In this document: positions 55,084-64,000 of the stretch, piece by piece
How the letters are laid out: each line of letters starts with the position of its first letter
How positions within the stretch are numbered: the stretch's first letter is position 1
Assembly: GCA_030295235.1 (NCBI GenBank)
Contig: AP026153.1
Span: 310,001-374,000 of the forward strand
Direction: 5' to 3'
Source of the DNA: Fistulifera solaris
Taxonomy: Eukaryota > Bacillariophyta > Bacillariophyceae > Naviculales > Stauroneidaceae
Length of the DNA stretch: 64,000 nt
Made by a program: the position numbers and the translations under genes
The notes under the pieces: generated by a model
Databases searched by the model: none
What the model was told of the DNA's origin: nothing
What the model saw: only the letters and a program-made list of their open reading frames with translations

Positions 55084-57651
55084 ATGGGCGTCGATGATAC
55101 TGTTCCGAGGCTTACGGGATGCTCGGCTTACGACGGCTTCCCTTGCAACACCGACGCAATCACTGCGGCATCATTGGGTCTCGCGGCCGGTGGTGCTTCG
55201 CTGCTTTTTGTCTATTATTTGAACGTCAATGTAAGTAACATATGCTGGATGCTTTCAAGAATTCAAAGCTTACACGAGTTCTCACTCCTCATGCTTTATT
55301 GACAGCTTCAAAAACAACCTCGCGGCAATGACTTGATGAACTCCATTAGCGACAAGATCAAGTCCGGGTCGCAAGCCTTCCTCGAGACCGAGTACAAGTA
55401 CTTGTCGATGTACCTCGTGACCTTCTTTGCTTTGCTCACGGTCCTCTATTCCTTAGATCCGCCTTCGGGTGATCGCACTGACGGTATCCGTTACGGCGTC
55501 TGCTTTTTGGTGGGTGGTATCCTGTCGGCGGCGTCGGGATGGGGCGGCATGTCGGTCGCCACCGACGCCAACGTGCGAACGACGCAAGCCGCTTCGGCGG
55601 AAGGTCTGGGCAAGGCACTCCGTGTCGCATTCACGGGCGGAGCCGTCATGGGCTTTACCGTGGTGGGTCTGGGTTTGCTCGGACTTTCTCTCATGCTCTA
55701 CGTCATGACGCTGGGATACGACGACGCGCCGGATCTCAGCAACCGCTTGTATTATGCTTCCTCCAGTCTCGCTGGATTCGGATTCGGAGCGTCTTCGATC
55801 GCTCTCTTTGCCCGTGTCGCGGGAGGAATCTACACCAAGGCCGCCGACGTCGGTGCCGATTTGGTCGGAAAGATCGAGATGGACATTCCCGAAGACGACC
55901 CACGCAACCCGGCCGTCATTGCCGATAACGTCGGTGACAATGTAGGTGATGTGGCGGGTATGGGAGCCGATCTATTCGAGTCCTACGTCGGCAGTATCAT
56001 TGCGGCTATCGCACTGGGAGAAGGCGACATTTTGCTCACCTTGCTCCCCATCTGGGTGGCAGCCTGTGGTATCGTGGCCTCGGTAGCCGGATATTTCGCC
56101 GTGCACGCCAACGACGATGCCGACCAGAAGGACTTGATGCGGGCCTTGCACAAGGGCACCGTTGTTTCTTCGCTTCTTGTTCTCGGATTCTGCGCTGCAC
56201 TGACCTACATTCTATTCGGTATGGATATCGATCGTAGTAAAGAGGGATGGGAAATCTACGGATGCATTGTGATTGGTCTAATTGCCGGTGTATTGATCGG
56301 TCAGGTTACCGAATACTTTACAAGCTACTCGTTTTGGCCCGTCAGGTAAGTGAAATACTATCAAAGGTCATTCTCCGCGTTGATACGATGGGTGCGTATC
56401 TCATATCTGCTTTCTACTTCCGTTTTACTAGATCCATTACCGAGGCCGGAGTTACTGGACCTGCTACTGTCATTATTCAAGGTTTGGGAGTCGGTATGAT
56501 CTCCACTGTTTTCCCGGTGTTGATTTTGGTGGGAACGATTTTGGGCTGCGATGCCTTGGCAGGACAGTACGGAATTGCCATGTCTGCGGTAGGAATGTTG
56601 TCCACATTGGGTGTAACGTTGGCTATGGACGCTTACGGTCCAGTTGCTGACAACGCCGGCGGTATTGCAGAAATGGCCGAACTCGACGAACGTGTTCGCA
56701 GCACTACGGATGCTCTTGATGCCCTTGGAAACACAACGGCTGCTACCGGTAAAGGATTTGCGATTGGTAGTGCTGTTCTTACCGCACTTTCGCTCTTGTC
56801 TGCCTTTACGAGCAAAGCTGGCGTCCGCGATGTCGATATTGGTGATCCAGTCATTCTTGCCGGCGTCTTGATTGGTGCCATGTTGCCGTTCTTGTTTGCT
56901 GCTTTGACTATGCTTTCCGTTCAAAAGGTAAGTGAGCATGTTCTGGATTCCCATTCAATTGCTTCCGCGTCAAAAAATCTGACAATGTTTTCCCCACAGG
57001 CTGCCGGTGCCATTATCATTGAAGTCCGTCGTCAGTTCGCCGAAATCCCTGGATTACGTGGAAGGAACCGCCGAAGCCGATTCGGACCGTTGCGTAGCGA
57101 TTTCGACGCAGTCTTCTGTGGAGGAAATGGTCTTGCCCGGTTTGTACGCCGTGTTGTCTCCCATTACTGTCGGTTTCTTGGTCGGACCGCGTTGCCTCAC
57201 CGGTCTTCTCGGTGGATCCATCGCATCCGGAATGATGCTTGCGCTCATGATGGCCAACGCCGGCGGAGCTTGGGACAACTCCAAGAAGTACATTGAAATC
57301 GAAGGAGCTTGTGGTGGCAAGGGTACCGAAACTCACAAAGCCTGTGTAGTTGGTGACACTGTCGGTGACCCATTCAAAGACACATCGGGACCGGCTTTGA
57401 ATATTTTGATTAAACTCATGTCGATCATCGCCCTTACGATTGCTCCGTTGTTGGAAGGCAACGACGACTGGGATGTTTGGTATTATGGATTGATTCCGCT
57501 CGGAGGCATGCTCCTCGGTACTGTTTTGGTCTACCACTTTTTCTGGAGCGAGGTCGCTGACATTACCGCCGACATGGGCGGCAAGAAAGAAGTTGAGGAG
57601 AAGGTAGTTCAGGACGATGACGCTGAAGCTGAGATTGAGAAGGTTGCTTAG
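55084..57651 (+). CDS. Vacuolar-type H+-translocating pyrophosphatase, K+-dependent type; one frameshift
   Basis: Pumps protons into vacuole-like compartments using PPi. Exons 55084-55230, 55306-56345, 56432-56927, 57000-57651; about 777 residues, normal for the family. Key motifs: [11 protein letters not shown] and the following [19 protein letters not shown] (PPi/Mg2+ binding), [10 protein letters not shown], then in exon 3 [33 protein letters not shown] and [19 protein letters not shown]. The Ala in GNTTAA marks the K+-dependent (type I) class. Exon 4 has [12 protein letters not shown], then an extra G at 57060-57061 shifts the frame; removing it continues into [19 protein letters not shown] and the C-terminal [38 protein letters not shown]. 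Given how conserved this pump is, the frameshift is most likely an assembly error. Product is polytopic (about 15-16 helices). Confidence 0.96.
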
Positions 57652-58150
57652 ATAGAGTAGCTTTTAGATGGAATTGATGTTAGTAAAGAAATGTGTTAAT
57701 GTGAAGAAAAAAGCGTTGCAGTTCGTATTCACTGACTCCTCTACCAGCTTTAGAGATCCTGTTGATATTTTTTATTAGAAAATATATTTAAAAAAAATTG
57801 AATTAGGCTGCTGTATAGCTGTGAGTTTTTATTGCGATGTGTTTACTAGTTTATGTATCGACGTACCATAGTCTCGAATAAAAAAGTTTTTTAAAAATAA
57901 AGTGAGTTTAGCCTTTAGCCACGATTGGATCGGATATCAGTCACGGTAGAGTCCGTCCGCTTGTACGAGCAAAAACCATCGCACGCGATGAGGTCGTCGT
58001 CGCGAGGAATAACGCGGCGGAGCGGTTCTCATCGCTTTCATACATCATGACACTAGTCTACTAGCCGACGAAAATGAATATTACCAGGTACGCAGTAATA
58101 ACACTATTTTCTAATTCCTTCTGTATTGGGTTGCATAATTTACAATAGTC
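57652..58150. other. Intergenic between V-PPase and TFIIF alpha
   Basis: About 500 bp, AT-rich 3' UTR followed by the TFIIF alpha promoter. No gene or clear repeat. Confidence 0.45.
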
Positions 58151-59879
58151 ATGGCCCCCAAACGTGGAATCGATGCGCTTTTCACACAAGCCGGGAAATC
58201 CTTGCCCACCGGAGGCAGTTTGTCGTTTCGTTTAGTGAAAGGTCCGGCGACCGTCGCCGTAGCGGACCCCGTCGACCCGAATGCCCCACCGCAAGAGTTC
58301 CCCTTACTAGCCAAGTTTCCCGAATCGGTCGTTCGCCCGGACTTTACGAAACATCCCTGGAATTCGGGTCGATTGTATCAACAAGAAGTACCGAGGCCGG
58401 TCGATGATGAGGAGGAAGAGGAGGATCAGCAGCAACAGAAAAAGAAACGATGGAAGTACAACCGCAATCACAATGCACAGAGGCAGTGGATATTGCAGGA
58501 AGAAGTTGATTTCTTAGAAACTATGGTAGCGAAAAGGGAGAAGCGCGAGACGAAGAAATTATCGAGTCGTTACGAAGGAGTTCCGGAACACAATGCGAGT
58601 CAGTATGTCATCTTTTTCGCTTCCGACAACAACGCATACTTGAATCATGAAGACGCCAGTGATGATCAGCCGACAGCGTTGCTGCAAGTGCGTACGCTGC
58701 CGTCGCCGCTAGGAACCATTCCTTTTGCTCAACCCGCCGTTCGGCACAGCTATTCGTTGGCCGAGGCGGAAAACGCGATTCAGGATCAGCGCATGGGTAT
58801 ACGAACACTACGACCGGACGAATCCGGTGATACACAACCCATCCTTCGAATCCGAAAAACGGAAGCTGGAAGTAAAAGTCGTTTGATGGATAAGTTGAAG
58901 GCGAAAAGTGCGAACGACGACGTCGAGGAAGGCGACGACGTTATGGGGGACGTGGCGTACCGCAATCGTAAAAGCGGAGGCGCACGTCGCGAACTTTTGC
59001 AGGATATCGGAGAAGGTATCCTCGTTTCTGAAGATGGAGTACTGGGTGGAGCTAATGATGCGGTATTTGGAGGGAAGGAACGGTTTGGAGAATTGAAAGC
59101 GGAAAAGATCGCCACTGACGAGCAACCGTCCGGAGATCCAGACAATGGCAACACAGAACGTGGAGCAGATGGGGCTGCCATGGCCGATGATTTCTATACT
59201 CGAGACGTAAAAGCTGAATATGACGAGCTAGATTACGATGCTAACGAACAGTTTGACGATGATGATGTTGATTTGGGCGAATCTGAGATGGTAGCAGACG
59301 CTGGTGGGTTCGCTGACGACGATGATGAAGCTGATGCGCTTGATGACGATGAAGACGAAGAGGCTGAGGTAGCTGGTGCCGAAGGCCTCGCTTCTGCTGC
59401 TGGGTTCAAAATGATGCTGGCCAAAGCTCGCGGAGAACTACCACAGCTCGTGACGGCTGCCGATCTCCGGTCCGACGCCGCGAACAGCAGAGGCGACAAA
59501 GAAGCAGGTGTGGATGCAGACGATCACATTTCGAAAATTATGAAAGCAGCAGAAAAGGCCGCTGCTGAAGCAGGTCACAAAGTTAATCAGGAGCCACAAG
59601 CATCTGCAGCAGACTCTGCAGCGCCGGCAGCTAGCATTCAAGTCGACGAGCACGGCTTTAGAATAATAAGCCTAGACGCTGTGCGGCGTGAGATTTGGTT
59701 GAATCATGGTCAGATCCCGATGAAGCGACTTATGAAAATCTTTGACATAAAAAAAGAAATCCACGGCAGAGCGACAGGCAAAGTTTCGTGAGATGGTGAA
59801 GGAACTTTGCACGATGGTGAATGATCCCGTGTCCGGACGAATGCTTGTATTGAAACAGCACTACTCGAATATGAAATAA
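58151..59879 (+). CDS. Transcription initiation factor TFIIF alpha subunit (RAP74); one frameshift near the end
   Basis: Intronless, ATG at 58151, about 575 residues. TFIIF escorts RNA polymerase II into the preinitiation complex and affects elongation. The N-terminal dimerisation barrel is recognisable: RQWILQEEVDFLE, HNASQYVIFFASDNNAYL, TIPFAQPAVRHSYSLAEAENAIQDQRMG, equivalent to the QPWLL...YYIF...RHRTLTAEEAEE segments of RAP74. A long acidic, Ala/Asp/Glu-rich middle (about 290-430) is typical. The C-terminal winged helix begins LDAVRREIWLNHGQIPMKRLMKIFDIKK. The frame is lost in a run of seven A (59749-59755); with six it continues as STAERQAKFREMVKELC to the stop at 59877-59879, giving the complete winged helix. 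As written, translation would stop at 59791 and truncate that domain. Confidence 0.88.
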
Positions 59880-59986
59880 AGTTGAAGAATAATTATGATT
59901 CTTTAATAGCTTTTGTTTTTGTATGATTTTACTGGATTGTGTATCAGCATTTGCATTACCAGGCGATACTCGAGGTTTCGCCTGGT

Positions 59987-60998
59987 CTACCGAATAAAAA
60001 AAGATCGCGGAGATGTAGCAAAAAGACTTCCTCCATGTGGCGAAATAATCGTGGCCTGCTTTTGGGCCAGGAGTCTCTGATAGTCATCTAGCGGAAATGC
60101 AGGGTTGCCTCCAGACTTTACGGGTGAGAAAATAAGGGGCGCTCGAGGCGGCAATTTGTATGCCGCATTATTACAGTAAGAAGCGGCCCCATTGAGTGTC
60201 AAAGTCCCACGAGGCATTGGTTTGTAAGAGTCTAGGCGCATTTCATTGTTGTGCGATGCAGCGTAGAAGGAGGCCTTTTGTTGGGAGGGGATGACATCAT
60301 TAGCAATATGTACTGGGAAGGAGCTTCCAACCACTGCTTGGGCTTCATAAATTGACTGTACAGGAGGTAGAATAGTAGTTGGTGGTGGAGGAGGTGGTGG
60401 TGGTGGTGAAGGACTCTGCTCAGATCTATCAAGCACATTTTTGAGACCAAAAGCGGAAGTGGAGAAGGCGGCGGTGCCACCATAACTTTGGCTCATAAAT
60501 GGTAAACCACCGGCGCATGCTATGCTTTTGCCATTCGTAGGCTTCTCCATAAATTGTACATTTGTTAGGGTGCGATTCGAAATAGAAGAGTTTTGCGGCG
60601 TGGCGTCGTCATCCAAAAATCTCCCTCGGAATCAAGGCTTGAGCCTTTGCTTGTTGACTCTTCCGATTCTTTCTACCTCCCCGACATCCACGGGGACGAT
60701 GACTTCGACGTTTTGGTTCAATGAGATTTGGATCAGAGTTCAAGGCTTTCACGTCTTTACCGATCGGAAGATTAACATTGGAAGGGTCGACAAGCTCGAT
60801 CATTTTATTTACCCCATTCTTCCTCTCTGTCAATGTGTTGGAATCGGTTTCACTCGACACTCGATTTTCGTACACCGATGCCCTTGTCGTCTCATAAAGT
60901 TGATAGTTGAGCGCTTGTCGAGACGACGCCGATAGGAGGGACGAGTGTACTCCGTCGGATAGAAAGGATGTGTGGATCCTTTTGTTATCTCCAAACAT
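59987..60998 (-). CDS. Basic/Pro-rich protein of unknown function; one frameshift
   Basis: ATG at 60998 (MFGDNKR); about 336 residues when one base of an A5 run (plus strand 60615-60619) is discounted, joining ...ALIPREI to LDDDATPQNSS. The N-terminal third is polar; a basic patch PKRRSHRPRGCRGGRKNRKSQQ resembles RNA-binding or nuclear-localisation segments. The second half is disordered-looking with a run of nine prolines flanked by SPSP, then YEAQAVVGSSF, PPRAPLIFSP and the end ATSPRSFFIR. No enzyme or membrane features. The composition suggests an RNA-associated or nuclear regulatory protein, but no family is recognised. Convergent with TFIIF alpha. Confidence 0.6.
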
Positions 60999-61521
60999 TT
61001 TCAGGCTTCGACGAGCTTGCAACACAATGACAAATAAAAAGTCAGCTTGGGGTTTCTTTGACGGGGACGCCTAACATAGATTGCTCTCCGGCAACAATGA
61101 GCGAAGCGAGAAACTGCTCCACAATTCAAAACAAAGGTGAGCGATGTTGCGAAAAAGTGATGGGCGATCGTTGTTGGCGATGGGTTTCGATTTGAAAACG
61201 GTACGACATATGCATAGGTTGTAGTTAAATCAATTCGATGTGTTTCAGGTAAATAAAATAATTGTCAGTACGGTAGTGTGTACTAAAAATATTCAGGTTT
61301 CTAAGATACTTATGGAGGTTAAAAGAACTGATAGTACAAAGTACTTAGTTGAATTTCTCGTCTTTCGTCCGCGTGCGTAGCCTTAACCCTTAACCCTAAC
61401 GAAAATGAACAAAAATGTTTCCCTGGACGCATGAACACGATAGACTAGACTAGAAAAAATGGCAAAATGCTTTTTCACACTATAAGAGGCAACCATATCT
61501 GATTATATAGCGCAAGGAAAC
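60999..61521. other. Divergent promoter region
   Basis: About 520 bp between the minus-strand Pro-rich gene and the NudC-like gene. Contains CCTTAACCCTTAACCCTAAC at 61381-61400, two to three imperfect telomere-like units. No gene. Confidence 0.5.
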
Positions 61522-62157
61522 ATGAGTAAATTAACAGATTACTCGAAATTTGACCAAATTGATACGGAGAGCGAGGAAGAGGAAGAGAAAATTGTGAATT
61601 TATGCCCTACGGACGCCAAGATGATTCACGATGACTTGACGGGGCGTTACTTCTTTCTCTACAAAAATGCTAGAGTTTATGAATGGGAACAGAAGCTGTC
61701 GGAAGTCATAGTGTATATCGCTGCACCGCCAATTCAGAATTTGTCGAAAGATTCGATCGACTGTCAAATAACACCAAATCATGTGAAGCTCGGCTTGAGG
61801 GGACAAAATCCATTTATTGACGAACAAACGGCTGAAACTGTCGAAGCTGGAAAGTCCCTCTGGTGTATCGAAGAAGTTGAAACAACAACAAGTGATTCGC
61901 CACAGAAACTGCAAGAAATAAAAATGATTGTAATTTATCTTCACAAAGCAAATAAAGCAAAAGTTTGGGAGAATGTTTTCGTGGGGAAGTTTCCAGGAAT
62001 CTCGTTGGATCCTTTTCAGGTCGAAAACGAGAAGCGAGCTCTATTACTCGAAAGATATGGAGAAGAGCACGGTGCTGGATTTGATTTCCGAGATGCAAAA
62101 ATAACGGGCAGTGTCCCCGATCCTCGAACATTCATGGGCGGCGTGTCACATGATTAG
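61522..62157 (+). CDS. NudC/CS-domain protein
   Basis: Intronless, 211 residues, ATG at 61522. A CS (p23-like) beta-sandwich spans about residues 45-150: ARVYEWEQKLSEVIVYIAAP (the YxWxQ entry strand), DCQITPNHVKLGLRG (the K-x-x-L-x-V-G-L-K/R-G strand) and SLWCIEEVE. The end, DFRDAKITGSVPDPRTFMGG, resembles that of NudC-domain (NUDCD2/3-type) proteins. These act as Hsp90-linked co-chaperones, notably for dynein-related and beta-propeller clients. The acidic N-terminus (ESEEEEE) is usual. No transmembrane segment; expected cytosolic. Which NudC subfamily it belongs to is uncertain. Confidence 0.8.
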   Translation: MSKLTDYSKFDQIDTESEEEEEKIVNLCPTDAKMIHDDLTGRYFFLYKNARVYEWEQKLSEVIVYIAAPPIQNLSKDSIDCQITPNHVKLGLRGQNPFIDEQTAETVEAGKSLWCIEEVETTTSDSPQKLQEIKMIVIYLHKANKAKVWENVFVGKFPGISLDPFQVENEKRALLLERYGEEHGAGFDFRDAKITGSVPDPRTFMGGVSHD

Positions 62158-62307
62158 TCTCTATTCATTAAAATTGAAGTAGCGTCAAAGTGGATATAAT
62201 GTAAAAATAGAAACTGTGAATAGATTGAGGGATTATAAAATTGGTTTACAAAAGCCTGTTTTCTGATCAAAGACCGAGCCGCTCCGATGAAAGGCTTCTT
62301 GCAGGAC

Positions 62308-62902
62308 TTATGAAGAAGATGCAGCAAGTGTATCCATCACCATTTCTTCATTCTTTTCTCTACCAGTAGAATTTGCGGCAACATCTGCGGTCAAATGATG
62401 TTGTAAAAACCCGGCAGCCACAACGTGGGGAATCTGATTACGAACGGGCATAATGTTTTCGCGAGCAAAGTTTGACATTTCGTCCACTGTAGAAAAGCCC
62501 AGGACAGGAACCAGATAGGCCGGTATGTTTTTGGAAGAGCCAAACTTGCGCAAACAAGCCACGCGGAAAGCGTGCGAGATCTCATTGACGTACGTTTGTA
62601 CGAAAGGGTGAGATGTGTTGCTGTAAAGCTGTTCCAACGACTTCCAAACGGCGGCCAAATCAGGTTTTCAATGCCGCCTTGGCCACTTCGTACCAAGGCT
62701 CCAGTTCACCCATTTCTCCGCTGCGTCGAAATAAATGACGGGCTGCCATCCAGTTTTGATGATAGAGAAGACCCGCGATGTGAATGATGTAAAGGTCGAG
62801 GTCAGGACTGCCTCCCGCAACTTCCATGGCTTGACAGTATTTCAAGTCCAGCTGCCTCAAGGATGCAGGGGGCCATTCCTGTGGTACGACTATATTATTC
62901 AT
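62308..62902 (-). CDS. COP9 signalosome subunit 8-like (CSN8/PSMD8 family) protein; one frameshift
   Basis: ATG at 62902; about 197 residues when one T of a T4 run (62665-62668) is discounted, which joins AKAALK to DLAAVWKSLEQLY. All-helical. LYIIHIAGLLYHQNWMAARH followed by LFRRS matches the CSN8 pattern YxxxLxxxLLxQNDxxNARxLWKR, and AVWKSLEQLYS and SHAFRVACLRKF match the helical repeats leading to a winged-helix (PCI-like) end, VLGFSTVDEMSNFARENI. CSN8 is a structural subunit of the complex that removes NEDD8 from cullins. The proteasome lid subunit Rpn12/PSMD8 and eIF3k share this fold; size (about 200 against 260-350 for Rpn12) favours CSN8. Confidence 0.68.
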
Positions 62903-63491
62903 TGCTAATTGATGTGAAAAATGATTTTTCGCCGAAAACGAGTCAAAGAAGCAGTTTATGTTGCATTGAAATAGCGCTACAATCCGTCAGTAACGGCGCC
63001 TCGGCCATCATTCGTGACTTCTGTGTCACGAAACTCTTGCTCGTCTGATCGTCATCCGACTTGGTGTCAAGCAAACGGGGAAGTTTTGGCAGCGTCATTT
63101 CGTGGCTGATTTTCTGTCTTCTGTCATCGACGCTCGCGGGGTTCGCACCGCGAGCAAGGGAGGGTGGCGCTTCTACTCCGACACGTCAAAGACACTTCAA
63201 CAATTACCGTGTCTTTCTGTCCCGAATTGGATACCAAACGCACCCCTAATAACGTGCGATAGAAAGCGCAAAAGATTTACTGGTACTGTTTTACTTTATA
63301 GAAAAAGTACAAGTATCCCAAAGAATGTAATCGATAAACATCAACCCGAACTCGTCATTCCTCTGAAAACCGAGATTTTCTCCTTTTCCTTGACACCTTC
63401 ATTCTAGAAACAAACGGATCTGTCTTCGAAGTGACCCCAACATAAAATCTACCGACCCCCATCGGAACCCTAAAACAATAAAGATAACACC
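62903..63491. other. Divergent promoter region between CSN8-like gene and PEPCK
   Basis: About 590 bp. Open frames on the plus strand (63061-63407) have no domain and end before the PEPCK ATG. Holds both promoters and the PEPCK 5' UTR. Confidence 0.45.
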
Positions 63492-64000
63492 ATGATCTTG
63501 AATACGGCTGCGCGCTTGATTCTCCTCCAGAGCCGTCAAACGCTCACCAAGGCCGTTGCTGCTCGGTCGGTCGCTTCTTTGGCCGGCTCTTCGTTGCGTT
63601 CTACGGTTCGTACAACCTCGCCGTGCCGTCAACAGTTCGCCTTCAAGTCGACGGCTATGCACCCTGCCGATGATACGGCCGGTCGTGACGCGTATGATAT
63701 CGCCCGCACCGTCGAAGGAACGGATGCTTGCTTGAAGATGGGTTTGAACCGCTTGGGAATCACCGGTCCCACCAAACTCTTCAGCAATCTCACGTATCAA
63801 GAGCTCTTTGACCACGAAGTCGCCAACAAGGAAGGCGTCGTTGCGAAAGCTGAGTATGGTGATACCTTCACTGTCGACACGGGCAAGTTCACCGGCCGTT
63901 CGCCTCTGGATCGCTGGATCGTTCTCAATCCGGGAAGCGAGACGGCCGAACACATGGACTGGAACAAGATCAACCAGCCGACGACTCCCGAAGTCTTCGA
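63492..64000 (+). CDS. Phosphoenolpyruvate carboxykinase (ATP), 5' part, mitochondrially targeted
   Basis: Partial: ATG at 63492, runs off the window in frame with 169 codons present. Catalyses oxaloacetate + ATP to PEP + CO2 + ADP. The first ~55 residues are a classic mitochondrial presequence: Arg/Ser/Ala-rich, no acids, amphipathic (ARLILLQSRQTLTKAVAARS, then SLRSTVRTTSPCR). The mature part opens with GLNRLGITGPTKLFSNLTYQ and reaches DTGKFTGRSPLDRWIV, the conserved TGxFTGRSPxDxxI segment of ATP-type PEPCK that contributes the oxaloacetate-binding Arg. The catalytic P-loop and later residues lie beyond the window. In diatoms this enzyme is discussed in C4-like carbon flux and gluconeogenesis. 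The opposing 184-codon minus frame (63399-63953) is a shadow. Confidence 0.93.
   Translation, partial: MILNTAARLILLQSRQTLTKAVAARSVASLAGSSLRSTVRTTSPCRQQFAFKSTAMHPADDTAGRDAYDIARTVEGTDACLKMGLNRLGITGPTKLFSNLTYQELFDHEVANKEGVVAKAEYGDTFTVDTGKFTGRSPLDRWIVLNPGSETAEHMDWNKINQPTTPEVF

Noticed and set aside
63399-63953. 184-codon minus frame at the window end
   Set aside because: Antisense to the unmistakable PEPCK 5' coding region.

Overview
The window looks like nuclear DNA of a pennate diatom, most like Phaeodactylum tricornutum. This is inferred from gene content and style: compact genes, short 60-130 bp GTAAGT...AG introns, a marine Ty1/copia element, a K+-dependent vacuolar pyrophosphatase, a mitochondrially targeted PEPCK, and secreted repeat proteins ending in a GDPH/VWD domain. 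Nothing here looks prokaryotic. The species name was not checked by any search.

Layout. 0.5-13 kb is ordinary housekeeping DNA: a three-exon heavy-metal P1B-ATPase (+), a proline/serine-rich single-pass membrane protein (-), a WDR5-type WD40 propeller (-) and a six-exon PPR protein (+). 13.2-14 kb carries a coiled-coil protein of unknown function (-). 14.55-21.1 kb is one Ty1/copia LTR retrotransposon on the minus strand, with 311/316 bp LTRs and a perfect ATTAT target-site duplication. 21.1-23.3 kb is non-coding and rich in hairpins and microsatellites.

23.3-48 kb is the centrepiece: four tandem, same-strand paralogues (called A-D here) of about 1430-1530 residues. Each has a signal peptide encoded alone on exon 1, a Cys-rich N-terminal domain, 21-22 Ca2+-binding-type CGCG...DxDxDG repeats, a secreted C-terminal domain, a Pro/Val/Thr linker, and a von Willebrand D domain that opens with GDPH. 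The four share a promoter motif with an ACAAC/GTTGT dyad. Copies B and D share a structured 3' UTR. Copies B and C share a 305 bp identical tract that points to gene conversion. C and D are open; A and B carry single-base frameshifts.

48.4-64 kb returns to housekeeping genes: TAM41 (+), a CRAL-TRIO/Sec14-like protein (-), a small membrane protein (+), a vacuolar H+-pyrophosphatase (+), TFIIF alpha (+), a Pro-rich unknown protein (-), a NudC/CS-domain protein (+), a CSN8-like protein (-) and the 5' end of PEPCK (+), which runs off the window.

A general caution: at least eight genes, including ones that must be functional (V-PPase, TFIIF alpha), are each broken by single-base indels, nearly all in short homopolymers. 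Correcting one base per site gives an intact reading frame of the family's expected length. The simplest reading is residual indel error in the assembly, so broken genes are described here as genes, with the break positions stated.
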